From NCBI GenBank assembly GCA_019118845.1, contig DWYE01000142.1, positions 1 to 24,047 on the forward strand: 24,047 nucleotides of DNA. Direction: 5' to 3'. Of this stretch, positions 1-5,626 are shown piece after piece. Position numbers and translations under genes: made by a program. Numbering within the stretch: the first letter of the stretch is position 1; each line of letters starts with the position of its first letter. Source of the DNA: Anaeromassilibacillus stercoravium. Its GTDB lineage: Bacteria > Bacillota > Clostridia > Oscillospirales > Acutalibacteraceae. Below the pieces are notes generated by a model. That model was not told the DNA's origin. It made no database searches and saw only the letters and a list, made by a program, of their open reading frames with translations.

Positions 1-57
1 TGTGTGCTTGCTATTTTTATCCCGTCATTTGCTGCGCGTTTTATTTGGTTGAGTTTG

Positions 58-103
58 AAAATCCCTCTGATAAACGGCAATGCGTCTACCAGAGGGATTT
101 TTT
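58..103 (-). terminator. Rho-independent terminator of the CoA-transferase gene
   Basis: A 12-bp perfect inverted repeat (58-69, AAAATCCCTCTG, against 90-101) encloses a 20-nt loop. Read on the minus strand it lies about 30 nt past the stop of the CoA-transferase gene, and the 3' arm ends in a T run. The A/T-rich ends on both sides mean it could also stop plus-strand transcription entering from the left. Confidence 0.8.
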
Positions 104-133
104 ACTTGCTATTTTAATACATTCTAATGCAGT

Positions 134-1696
134 TTATTCGTTGACCAAGCCCATCTTTTCTTCGCGGAAAATGCGCGCGTCCATCTCTTTCAGATCCGGG
201 GATACCAGCGGCTTCTTCGGCATATGGGCGAAAATGTCCTTTTCCAGATCGACGCCCGGTGCATATTCGGTCAAGACCAAGCCCTTGTCGGTCAGCTGGA
301 ATACAGCGCGCTCGGTGATGTACATGACCGGCTGCTGGTTCTTTTTGGCGGTCTCAGCGCTGAAGGTGATGTGCTCCAAGCCCGTCTTAAATTTATTGAT
401 GCTTCCATCCGACAAAATGTGCAGCTTACCGTCGGAAACTTCCGTCTTTAGCCCCTTAGCCGTGAAGGTGCCGCAGAAGAACACCTGCTTGGCGTTTTGC
501 GAGATATCGATGAATCCGCCACAACCGGGCAGCTTTACACCAAATTTGGACACGTTTACGTTGCCCTCTTCATCGCCCTCTGCAAACCCAAGGAAGGCCT
601 GATCCAGTCCGCCACCCTGGTAGAAGTCAAACATCGAAGGCTGGGACATGATGCACTGGGGATTTAAGCTTGCGCCGAAATCCAGACCGCTTTGCGGGCT
701 GCCGCCGGTCAGTCCGGATTCCACCGTCAATGTGAAGCGATCCAAGATGCCCTCTTCCGTTGCAACCGAGGAGATGTACTCCGGAATACCGATGCCGAGG
801 TTCACAATCCCATTCTTTTTCAGTTCCATCGCCGCACGGCGGGCAATGATCTTTTTCGGGGACATGGGGGCCGGCGTGAACTCCGCAGCGCCCATACGGT
901 GCTCGCCGGAGAAGCCGGGATTGTACTGCGTGCCGAAGGTCTGCATATGATTCTTCATGTCGCTGACAACAACCACTGCGTCCACGAGGATGCCGGGGAC
1001 CTCTACTTTCTGCGGATCGAGAGAGCCGGATGCAACCACGCGTTCTACCTGTGCGACCACGGTACCGCCGGAGTTCTTGCACGCCTGCGCCACGACCAGC
1101 GCTTCTGCCTTAACGCCAAGATGCTCCATGGAGATATTGCCGTCTTCATCGGCATATGTGCCGGAAATGATAGCGAAGTTGACCGGCTGGTTTTTATAGA
1201 AGAGATACTCTTTGCCGCCGATCTCCATCAGCTCCACCAGATCTTCCTGCTGGCGGGTCAGCTCGTTCAGCTTGCCGCCCATTAGACGGGGGTCCACAAA
1301 CGTACCGAGGCCCACATGGGTCAAAGTACCGGGCTTGTGAGCCGCCGCATCACGGAACATATGCGCGGTAACACCCTGAGGGAAATCATACGCGATGATC
1401 TTATTGTCGGCAACCATCTTGCCGAGTTTCGGGGCAAGGCCCCAGTGGCCACCGATGGCGCGGCGGACCATGCCGTCGTGTGCGAAGTGGTTGAGCCCTT
1501 TATCCTTAGAATCGCCCTGTGCGGCGCAGAAAAGCAGGGTTAAATCGTTCGGTGCGCCGGTCTCTAAAAAACGCTGCTCGATTGCAATTGCGATCTCTTC
1601 CGGAAAGGAAGCGCCGATGAAACCATTTGTTGCAAGGTTGACGCCGTTCGGAATCAGATCCGCAGCCTCTCTTGCAGTTAATACTTTTACAGACAT
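134..1696 (-). CDS. pct: Acyl-CoA:acetate/propionate CoA-transferase (family I, Pct/YdiF-like)
   Basis: Predicted cytoplasmic CoA-transferase moving CoA between acyl-CoA thioesters and short-chain acids such as acetate, propionate or lactate. The 520-residue product is the usual length for the single-chain family in which the alpha and beta halves are fused. The N-terminal half starts with the KVLTAREAADLIPNG region. The C-terminal half carries the catalytic glutamate motif TVESGLTGG (Glu326), which forms the glutamyl-CoA intermediate in this family. The ATG at 1696 is chosen because GGAGG (1704-1708) lies 7 nt upstream; an upstream in-frame TTG at 1702 would touch the ribosome site. It is monocistronic, with its own promoter and terminator. 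The exact acid used (propionate, lactate, butyrate) cannot be read from sequence. The role fits fermentative energy metabolism. Confidence 0.9.
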   Translation of the reverse strand: MSVKVLTAREAADLIPNGVNLATNGFIGASFPEEIAIAIEQRFLETGAPNDLTLLFCAAQGDSKDKGLNHFAHDGMVRRAIGGHWGLAPKLGKMVADNKIIAYDFPQGVTAHMFRDAAAHKPGTLTHVGLGTFVDPRLMGGKLNELTRQQEDLVELMEIGGKEYLFYKNQPVNFAIISGTYADEDGNISMEHLGVKAEALVVAQACKNSGGTVVAQVERVVASGSLDPQKVEVPGILVDAVVVVSDMKNHMQTFGTQYNPGFSGEHRMGAAEFTPAPMSPKKIIARRAAMELKKNGIVNLGIGIPEYISSVATEEGILDRFTLTVESGLTGGSPQSGLDFGASLNPQCIMSQPSMFDFYQGGGLDQAFLGFAEGDEEGNVNVSKFGVKLPGCGGFIDISQNAKQVFFCGTFTAKGLKTEVSDGKLHILSDGSINKFKTGLEHITFSAETAKKNQQPVMYITERAVFQLTDKGLVLTEYAPGVDLEKDIFAHMPKKPLVSPDLKEMDARIFREEKMGLVNE

Positions 1697-1738
1697 GAGC
1701 AATCCTCCAATTTATATACATGATACTGAATTGTTAAT

Positions 1739-1766
1739 ATTATATCATACCCATGGGAAATTTCAA
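1739..1766 (-). promoter_or_regulatory. Sigma-A-type promoter of the CoA-transferase gene
   Basis: On the minus strand, TTGAAA (1761-1766) and a perfect TATAAT (1739-1744) are separated by 16 nt, with an extended -10 TGA just before the hexamer. Predicted transcription start is near 1732, giving a leader of about 36 nt. The spacer contains the 8-bp palindrome CCCATGGG (1750-1757), which could be an operator. Confidence 0.8.
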
Positions 1767-1786
1767 GTCCGTGAGGTGCAACAAAG

Positions 1787-1826
1787 AAGGCAGTGCTTTT
1801 CCGTCAAAACGGAGAAACACCGCCTT
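1787..1826 (-). terminator. Terminator between mntP and the CoA-transferase gene
   Basis: The arms 1787-1804 and 1809-1826 pair over 18 positions with two mismatches and one wobble, around a CAAA loop. On the minus strand the hairpin begins about 20 nt after the mntP stop and is followed by CTTTGTTG, a modest U-rich tail. It separates mntP from the downstream promoter. Confidence 0.75.
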
Positions 1827-1844
1827 TTATACAGCAGCCACTTT

Positions 1845-2432
1845 TTAAGAAAAAAAGGTATGTTCCAAAAAGATTTTAAGCCCAATCCCGATGAGAACAA
1901 TCCCGCCAACAATTTCTGCTTTGCCGCAGCAAAGGGAACCAAATTTTTTGCCGATGCCTACGCCCACCAAGGAAAACAAAAAGGTGATCATCCCGATCGA
2001 AACGACGGAAGCCAGCATTAAGGGAAGTGTGGACGCTCCCACGGCGGTTGGTAAGATGATGCCGGTTGCCAGCGCGTCAATACTGGTGGCTACCGCGAAG
2101 GCCAAAATCGTTTTGAATCCTGGAGGTTCCTTTTGGCAATCCACAATGCCCTCATTGCGCTTCTTTTTCGCTTCCCGAAGCATTTGGATACCGATGTAAC
2201 TCAGAAGGAGCAGGGCAATCCAATGGTCAATCTTACTGATAAACCCCTCGCCTGCCTTACCGACGGCCCACCCAATCATGGGCATGGCCGCTTGGAATAA
2301 CCCAAAGCTTGCCGCAAGCTTTGTTGCAAATCCAAACGTCACATTGCGCGTTACAGCGCCATTTGTAATGGAAACGGCAAATGCGTCCATCGAAAGCCCA
2401 ATGGCAATGCCGATCAAAGAAATAACGTCCAT
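1845..2432 (-). CDS. mntP: Manganese efflux pump MntP
   Basis: Predicted inner-membrane Mn(2+) exporter that protects against manganese excess. The 195-residue product is the usual MntP (YebN, formerly DUF204) length and contains about six hydrophobic segments. It is built as two related halves, each with a conserved acidic membrane motif: SMDAFAVS near the N-terminus (Asp16) and SIDALATG in the second half. These acidic residues are linked to transport in characterised MntP. A basic cytoplasmic loop (KKKRNE) sits between the halves. The ATG at 2432 has GAGGGG (2439-2444) 6 nt upstream; the in-frame TTG at 2438 is too close to that site. The gene is monocistronic. No yybP-ykoY manganese riboswitch fits, because the predicted leader is only about 45 nt. 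Confidence 0.93.
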   Translation of the reverse strand: MDVISLIGIAIGLSMDAFAVSITNGAVTRNVTFGFATKLAASFGLFQAAMPMIGWAVGKAGEGFISKIDHWIALLLLSYIGIQMLREAKKKRNEGIVDCQKEPPGFKTILAFAVATSIDALATGIILPTAVGASTLPLMLASVVSIGMITFLFSLVGVGIGKKFGSLCCGKAEIVGGIVLIGIGLKIFLEHTFFS

Positions 2433-2465
2433 GCGCAACCCCTCAATATGTATAAAATACAGAAT

Positions 2466-2512
2466 TTGACAAGAAGTTAGATTATTCTATATCCTTTTTA
2501 GCTGCTTGTCAA
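2466..2512 (-). promoter_or_regulatory. mntP promoter inside a 47-bp inverted repeat
   Basis: On the minus strand a consensus -35 TTGACA (2507-2512) and TAGAAT (2484-2489) are 17 nt apart, with a predicted start near 2477. The outer ends of the region are a perfect 8-bp inverted repeat, TTGACAAG (2466-2473) and CTTGTCAA (2505-2512), with further imperfect symmetry inward. The same symmetry creates a TTGACA on the plus strand, with a poor TATATC 16 nt beyond. This could be an operator overlapping the promoter. Confidence 0.75.
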
Positions 2513-2560
2513 TCCTCCTAAAAGGGTATGTGAAGGGGAGAGGAAAGATGCCGCTTGGCG

Positions 2561-3595
2561 TTAAATATTGATTTTCATATCGCCGTCTTTGACCCATCCA
2601 ATTTTGCGCAGGACAAAATCAAAGAGGAGAGTGAGGGCGGCAGGAGCGATAAAATGTAGCAGAACAATTTCCAGGAGGATTTGCCACTGTGGTACGGTTC
2701 CAGACATAGCTGCAAAAGCGCCAAATTGCCCGACAAGGCCGCTGGTTCCCATGCCCGCGCCGGTGGCGGTATTGGTCATCTGGAACACGCAGGTGGAGAT
2801 CGGGCCGAGGACCGCGCTGGCCAAAGTGGGAGCAATCCAGATCTGTGGCTTTTTCATGATGTTACTGAATTGCAGCATGGAGGTACCGATTCCCTGAGAG
2901 AGCAGGCCGCCCCAACGGTTTTCCCGGAAGCTGGCGACAGCAAAACCGATCATTTGGGCGGAGCATCCGACCGCGGCCGCCCCGGCAGCCAAACCGCTCA
3001 GATCCAACATGATACAGAGCGCGGCGGAGCTAATTGGTGCGGTGAGCACCATGCCGACGATGACGGATACCAGGATACCCATGGGAAGCGGGGAGAGTTC
3101 CGTCGCTTGGTTGATGATAGCGCCGAGCCCATTCATAAATTCCTGGATATAGGGGCCAACAAACTGCCCGGCCACGCTGCCGGTAATGATGGTGACCATC
3201 GGCGTCACGACAATATCCACTTTGGTTTTGCCGCTTACAAGGCGCCCAAATTCAGCCCCAACGACAGCGGCCACATAAGCGCCCACCGGCCCGCCTGCCT
3301 GGTATCCGAAGGCGCCGCATACGACACAGGAGAACACCACCAGCGGCTTTGCCTTTAAGCCCCAAGCGATTGCCGCACCAATCGCAGAGCCGACCACCGG
3401 GGAAGAGGCGGCCGCCATTTCCGAATAAGGGGCCAAAAAGGTGAGAAAGGGAACTTGGCTCAATTGGGACATAATCAGCCCAATGATAAGGGAAGAGAAA
3501 AGGCCGAGCGCCATTGCGCTCATGGCATCTACGAAGTACCGTTGGAAGAGCTTTTTCAAAAGGGAACGGACGTTGTTTCCTGTTACTTTTTCCAT
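2561..3595 (-). CDS. PTS-type EIIC membrane transporter (PTS_EIIC_2 family), orphan
   Basis: A 344-residue, highly hydrophobic protein with roughly nine to ten membrane segments, rich in Gly, Ala and Ser. It resembles the PTS_EIIC_2 family (Pfam PF13303), which is annotated as the sugar-translocating IIC subunit of a phosphotransferase system. A conserved-looking polar stretch SFRENRWGG sits between membrane segments near the middle. No EIIA, EIIB, HPr or EI gene lies nearby, so it either borrows PTS components made elsewhere or is not a true phosphotransferase. The substrate is unknown. The start is ATG 3595 with a weak ribosome site (TAGGTG, about 7 nt upstream). Upstream is a long hairpin ending in a U-tract, so expression may be controlled by attenuation. 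Family confidence is moderate and function confidence is low. Confidence 0.75.
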   Translation of the reverse strand: MEKVTGNNVRSLLKKLFQRYFVDAMSAMALGLFSSLIIGLIMSQLSQVPFLTFLAPYSEMAAASSPVVGSAIGAAIAWGLKAKPLVVFSCVVCGAFGYQAGGPVGAYVAAVVGAEFGRLVSGKTKVDIVVTPMVTIITGSVAGQFVGPYIQEFMNGLGAIINQATELSPLPMGILVSVIVGMVLTAPISSAALCIMLDLSGLAAGAAAVGCSAQMIGFAVASFRENRWGGLLSQGIGTSMLQFSNIMKKPQIWIAPTLASAVLGPISTCVFQMTNTATGAGMGTSGLVGQFGAFAAMSGTVPQWQILLEIVLLHFIAPAALTLLFDFVLRKIGWVKDGDMKINI

Positions 3596-3655
3596 ATTCT
3601 ACACCTACTCTATCTATTTTCGCATCAGACAAGCGGCAGCGCCGCCCATGTAGAC

Positions 3656-3731
3656 AAAAAAATAGCGGCTGTGAGGAGGGGAGCGGCACTGGAATCCCAG
3701 TACCTATTTCCTAACCCACAAACCGCTATTT
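3656..3731 (-). terminator. Long hairpin with U-tract: attenuator or structured leader before the EIIC gene
   Basis: Read on the minus strand, the arm AAATAGCGG (3723-3731) pairs with CCGCTATTT (3660-3668). TGTG/CACA pairs continue inside (3717-3720 with 3670-3673). The stem closes on an inner hairpin ACTGG-GATT-CCAGT (3688-3701). Seven T residues follow (3656-3662). It may be a second terminator for gdhA. However, I see no promoter in the 60 nt between it and the EIIC start, so it probably lies in the EIIC leader. Confidence 0.6.
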
Positions 3732-3737
3732 CTTCTT

Positions 3738-3752
3738 CAATATCGGATATTG
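3738..3752. promoter_or_regulatory. 15-bp palindrome, possible operator
   Basis: CAATATC and GATATTG form a perfect inverted repeat around one central base. It lies just upstream, in the minus-strand sense, of the long hairpin before the EIIC gene. An adjacent 8-bp palindrome TTGGCCAA occupies 3753-3760. The symmetry is typical of a dimeric repressor site, but I cannot assign a regulator. Confidence 0.35.
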
Positions 3753-3765
3753 TTGGCCAATCAAA

Positions 3766-3790
3766 CCACACCGCCTCGCCAGCAGTGTGG
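3766..3790 (-). terminator. Likely gdhA terminator
   Basis: The arms 3766-3774 and 3782-3790 form a 9-bp stem (one G-U pair on the minus-strand transcript) with a 7-nt loop, about 40 nt after the gdhA stop. The following tail TTTGATTGG is only weakly U-rich, so termination may be partial. Confidence 0.5.
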
Positions 3791-3830
3791 CAATGTCCTA
3801 TTTAAATCAGAGCTTGTTGCAAACCGTCGA

Positions 3831-5162
3831 TTAGATGACGCCTTCTGCCAGCATCGCGTCTGCAACCTTGACAAAGCCTGCGATGTTCGCGCCCATCACA
3901 TAGTTCTTTGCGTGGCCATACTTCTCAGCCGCGTCAGCTGCATTCTTGAAGATGTTCTCCATGATGCCCTTGAGCTTTGCGTCAACCTCTTCGAAGCTCC
4001 AGGAGAGACGCATGCTGTTCTGGCTCATTTCGAGAGCGGAGGTTGCTACGCCGCCTGCGTTGCTGGCCTTGCCCGGTGCGAACAGAACGCCGTTTGCCTG
4101 GAAATACTCGGTTGCCTCGATGGAGGTCGGCATGTTTGCGCCCTCCGCAACAGCGAAGACGCCGTTTGCAACAAGTGCCTTTGCGTCGTCGATCAGCAGC
4201 TCGTTCTGCGTTGCGCACGGCAGAGCGATGTCGCACTTGACACTCCAAACGCCCTTGCCCTCGTGGTACTCAGAGTTCGGACGATAGTTCTTGTACTCGG
4301 TCAGGCGCGCACGCTTGACTTCCTTGATCTCCTTGATTGCAGCCAGGTCGATGCCTTCCGGATCATAGATCCAGCCGGTGGAATCGCTCATGGTGACAAC
4401 CTTGCCGCCCATCTGCTGTGCTTTCTCACATGCATAGATGGCCACGTTGCCAGCGCCGGAAATCGCGATGGTGGAGCCAGCGATGCTCTTGCCGTTTGCC
4501 TTCAGCATCGCGTCTGTGAAATACAGCAGGCCGTAGCCGGTAGCTTCCGTACGAGCCAGGGAACCGCCGAAGTTCAGGCCCTTGCCGGTGAGCACGCCCT
4601 CATAAGCGTTGCGGATTCTCTTATACTGGCCGAACAGGTAGCCGATTTCACGGCCGCCTACGCCAATGTCACCAGCCGGAACGTCGGTGTCCGGGCCAAT
4701 GTGACGGTACAGCTCCGTCATAAAGCTCTGGCAGAATGCCATGATCTCGCGGTCAGACTTGCCCTTCGGGTCGAAGTCGGAGCCGCCCTTGCCGCCGCCG
4801 ATCGGCAGGCCGGTCAGGGAGTTCTTGAAGATCTGCTCAAAGCCGAGGAACTTGATGATGCCAAGGTTTACGGACGGATGGAAACGCAAGCCGCCCTTGT
4901 AGGGTCCGATTGCGGAATTGAACTGCACGCGATAGCCGCGGTTGACCTGCACCTTGCCGTTGTCGTCTACCCAAGCGACGCGGAATTTGATCTGGCGCTC
5001 CGGTTCGGTAATGCGCTCAAGGATACCGGCCTTCTCATACTGCGGGTTCTGCTCGATCACAGGCTCCAGGGAGTTGAGCACTTCTGTGACGGCCTGGATG
5101 AATTCCGGCTCGCTCTGGTTGAGGCGGACGACTTTTTCCAACTGTTCACTGACATAGGACAT
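3831..5162 (-). CDS. gdhA: NADP-type glutamate dehydrogenase
   Basis: Predicted to catalyse reductive amination of 2-oxoglutarate with ammonia to glutamate. The 443-residue product matches the hexameric GdhA family of about 450 residues. The substrate and catalytic lysines seen in bacterial GdhA are present: Lys89 in GPYKGGLRF, Lys113 in IFKNSLTG and Lys125 in GGGKGGSDF. The dimer-cleft motif PAGDIGVGGREIG follows. A Rossmann turn SGAGNVA begins the nucleotide domain. An SDS motif follows at the position that usually favours NADP(H), so NADP use is likely but unproven. The ATG at 5162 has AGGAGG (5174-5179) 11 nt upstream; the in-frame TTG at 5171 is too close to it. The gene is transcribed divergently from glnA, pairing glutamate and glutamine synthesis. 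It contains no TTA, CTA or TCA codons, as expected for a strongly expressed gene here. Confidence 0.96.
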   Translation of the reverse strand: MSYVSEQLEKVVRLNQSEPEFIQAVTEVLNSLEPVIEQNPQYEKAGILERITEPERQIKFRVAWVDDNGKVQVNRGYRVQFNSAIGPYKGGLRFHPSVNLGIIKFLGFEQIFKNSLTGLPIGGGKGGSDFDPKGKSDREIMAFCQSFMTELYRHIGPDTDVPAGDIGVGGREIGYLFGQYKRIRNAYEGVLTGKGLNFGGSLARTEATGYGLLYFTDAMLKANGKSIAGSTIAISGAGNVAIYACEKAQQMGGKVVTMSDSTGWIYDPEGIDLAAIKEIKEVKRARLTEYKNYRPNSEYHEGKGVWSVKCDIALPCATQNELLIDDAKALVANGVFAVAEGANMPTSIEATEYFQANGVLFAPGKASNAGGVATSALEMSQNSMRLSWSFEEVDAKLKGIMENIFKNAADAAEKYGHAKNYVMGANIAGFVKVADAMLAEGVI

Positions 5163-5312
5163 AATACACAAAGCCTCCTATACAAAATAGATTCTGTAAG
5201 CATTGCAACTGTGCGGTGGGCAACGGTCAAGGTATATATTCATACCGCTTTGGAACCGCTTCGGATGACGGAAAACGGCGCCAGCCTGCACACACAATTT
5301 TTTTACTTCAAC

Positions 5313-5341
5313 AGTTTAGCATAGGAATACCAATATTTCAA
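5313..5341 (-). promoter_or_regulatory. gdhA promoter
   Basis: On the minus strand TTGAAA (5336-5341) and TAAACT (5313-5318) are 17 nt apart. Predicted start is near 5306, giving an unusually long leader of about 144 nt before the gdhA ATG. The leader contains small inverted repeats, for example GGTAT/ATACC, but no riboswitch I recognise. Confidence 0.7.
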
Positions 5342-5358
5342 GATTTTATGGCCGAAAA

Positions 5359-5376
5359 AATCAAATTTTTTTGATT
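5359..5376. promoter_or_regulatory. AT-rich inverted repeat upstream of gdhA
   Basis: AATCAAA (5359-5365) and TTTGATT (5370-5376) flank a TTTT centre. The repeat lies about 18 nt upstream of the gdhA -35 box. It may be a regulator site or an UP-like element. It does not fit the TnrA/GlnR TGTNA-N7-TNACA pattern. Confidence 0.35.
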
Positions 5377-5394
5377 ATTTTGCAGGAGCGGAAG

Positions 5395-5487
5395 ATGAAT
5401 ATTGCAAAATCACTGCCGTTTCACCGGAAAACGACCGATTCTATCCGGAAATTTGTGCATAAATATGAATCGGGGACATCACGATGA
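5395..5487 (+). CDS. Possible 30-residue basic peptide ORF upstream of glnA
   Basis: A short ORF of 30 codons begins at ATG 5395 and ends with TGA 5485-5487, seven nt before the glnA -35 box. AGGAG (5384-5388) is ideally placed, 6 nt upstream of the ATG. The predicted peptide is basic (Lys/Arg/His-rich: HRKTT, SIRKF, VHKYE) with no signal or membrane segment. I do not recognise it and see no convincing plus-strand promoter for it. It could be a chance ORF, since an inverted repeat (5435-5473) overlaps it and may be the real reason the sequence is there. Confidence 0.25.
   Translation: MNIAKSLPFHRKTTDSIRKFVHKYESGTSR
5435..5473. promoter_or_regulatory. Inverted repeat upstream of the glnA promoter
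   Basis: CCGATTC (5435-5441) and GAATCGG (5467-5473) form a perfect 7-bp inverted repeat with a 25-nt spacer. It ends 20 nt before the glnA -35 box. Half-sites about three helical turns apart centre to centre could bind a multimeric nitrogen regulator. No known consensus is matched. Confidence 0.3.
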
Positions 5488-5493
5488 AAATGA

Positions 5494-5522
5494 TTGACAC
5501 GACTTTGCAAATAGAATAAAAT
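5494..5522 (+). promoter_or_regulatory. glnA promoter
   Basis: A consensus TTGACA (5494-5499) and TAAAAT (5517-5522) are separated by 17 nt. Predicted start is near 5529, leaving a leader of about 98 nt that contains two hairpins. Confidence 0.85.
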
Positions 5523-5538
5523 AAAGACAATAATTGTA

Positions 5539-5612
5539 TGGCCGGGTGCGGCCAAATAAAGATGGGACAAGGAGGTTCTGTAAACAGGAACAGCCTTGTT
5601 ATTTTTATTTTT
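5539..5612 (+). terminator. glnA leader: stem-loop plus terminator-like attenuator
   Basis: Hairpin 1 is TGGCC (5539-5543) pairing with GGCCA (5550-5554) around a six-base loop. Hairpin 2 pairs ACAAGG (5567-5572) with CCTTGT (5594-5599) and, across a 2x2 internal loop, GTTC (5575-5578) with GAAC (5588-5591). A tail of T/A runs follows (5600-5612), directly before the glnA ribosome site. This is the form of an intrinsic terminator inside the leader, so glnA is probably controlled by attenuation or antitermination. The trigger is unknown. The six-base loop lacks the A1/G4 pattern reported for ANTAR targets. Confidence 0.65.
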
Positions 5613-5626
5613 AGGGGGATATGGTT

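Noticed and set aside
2433..2560. A yybP-ykoY manganese riboswitch before mntP
   Set aside because: The predicted leader is about 45 nt, too short, and the conserved loop sequences are not seen.
3615..3650. A 10- to 11-codon minus-strand leader ORF between the long hairpin and the EIIC start
   Set aside because: No ribosome site precedes its ATG, and its GC-rich codons are better explained as a small GCGGC/GCCGC inverted repeat.
3750..5324. A 524-codon plus-strand frame opposite gdhA
   Set aside because: Same cause: it is in register with gdhA, and gdhA codons avoid the three codons that would create antisense stops. No ribosome site or family similarity.
5539..5599. An ANTAR-target two-hairpin motif in the glnA leader
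   Set aside because: The first loop is six bases but reads GGGTGC, not A at position 1 and G at position 4, and the second hairpin has no six-base loop.
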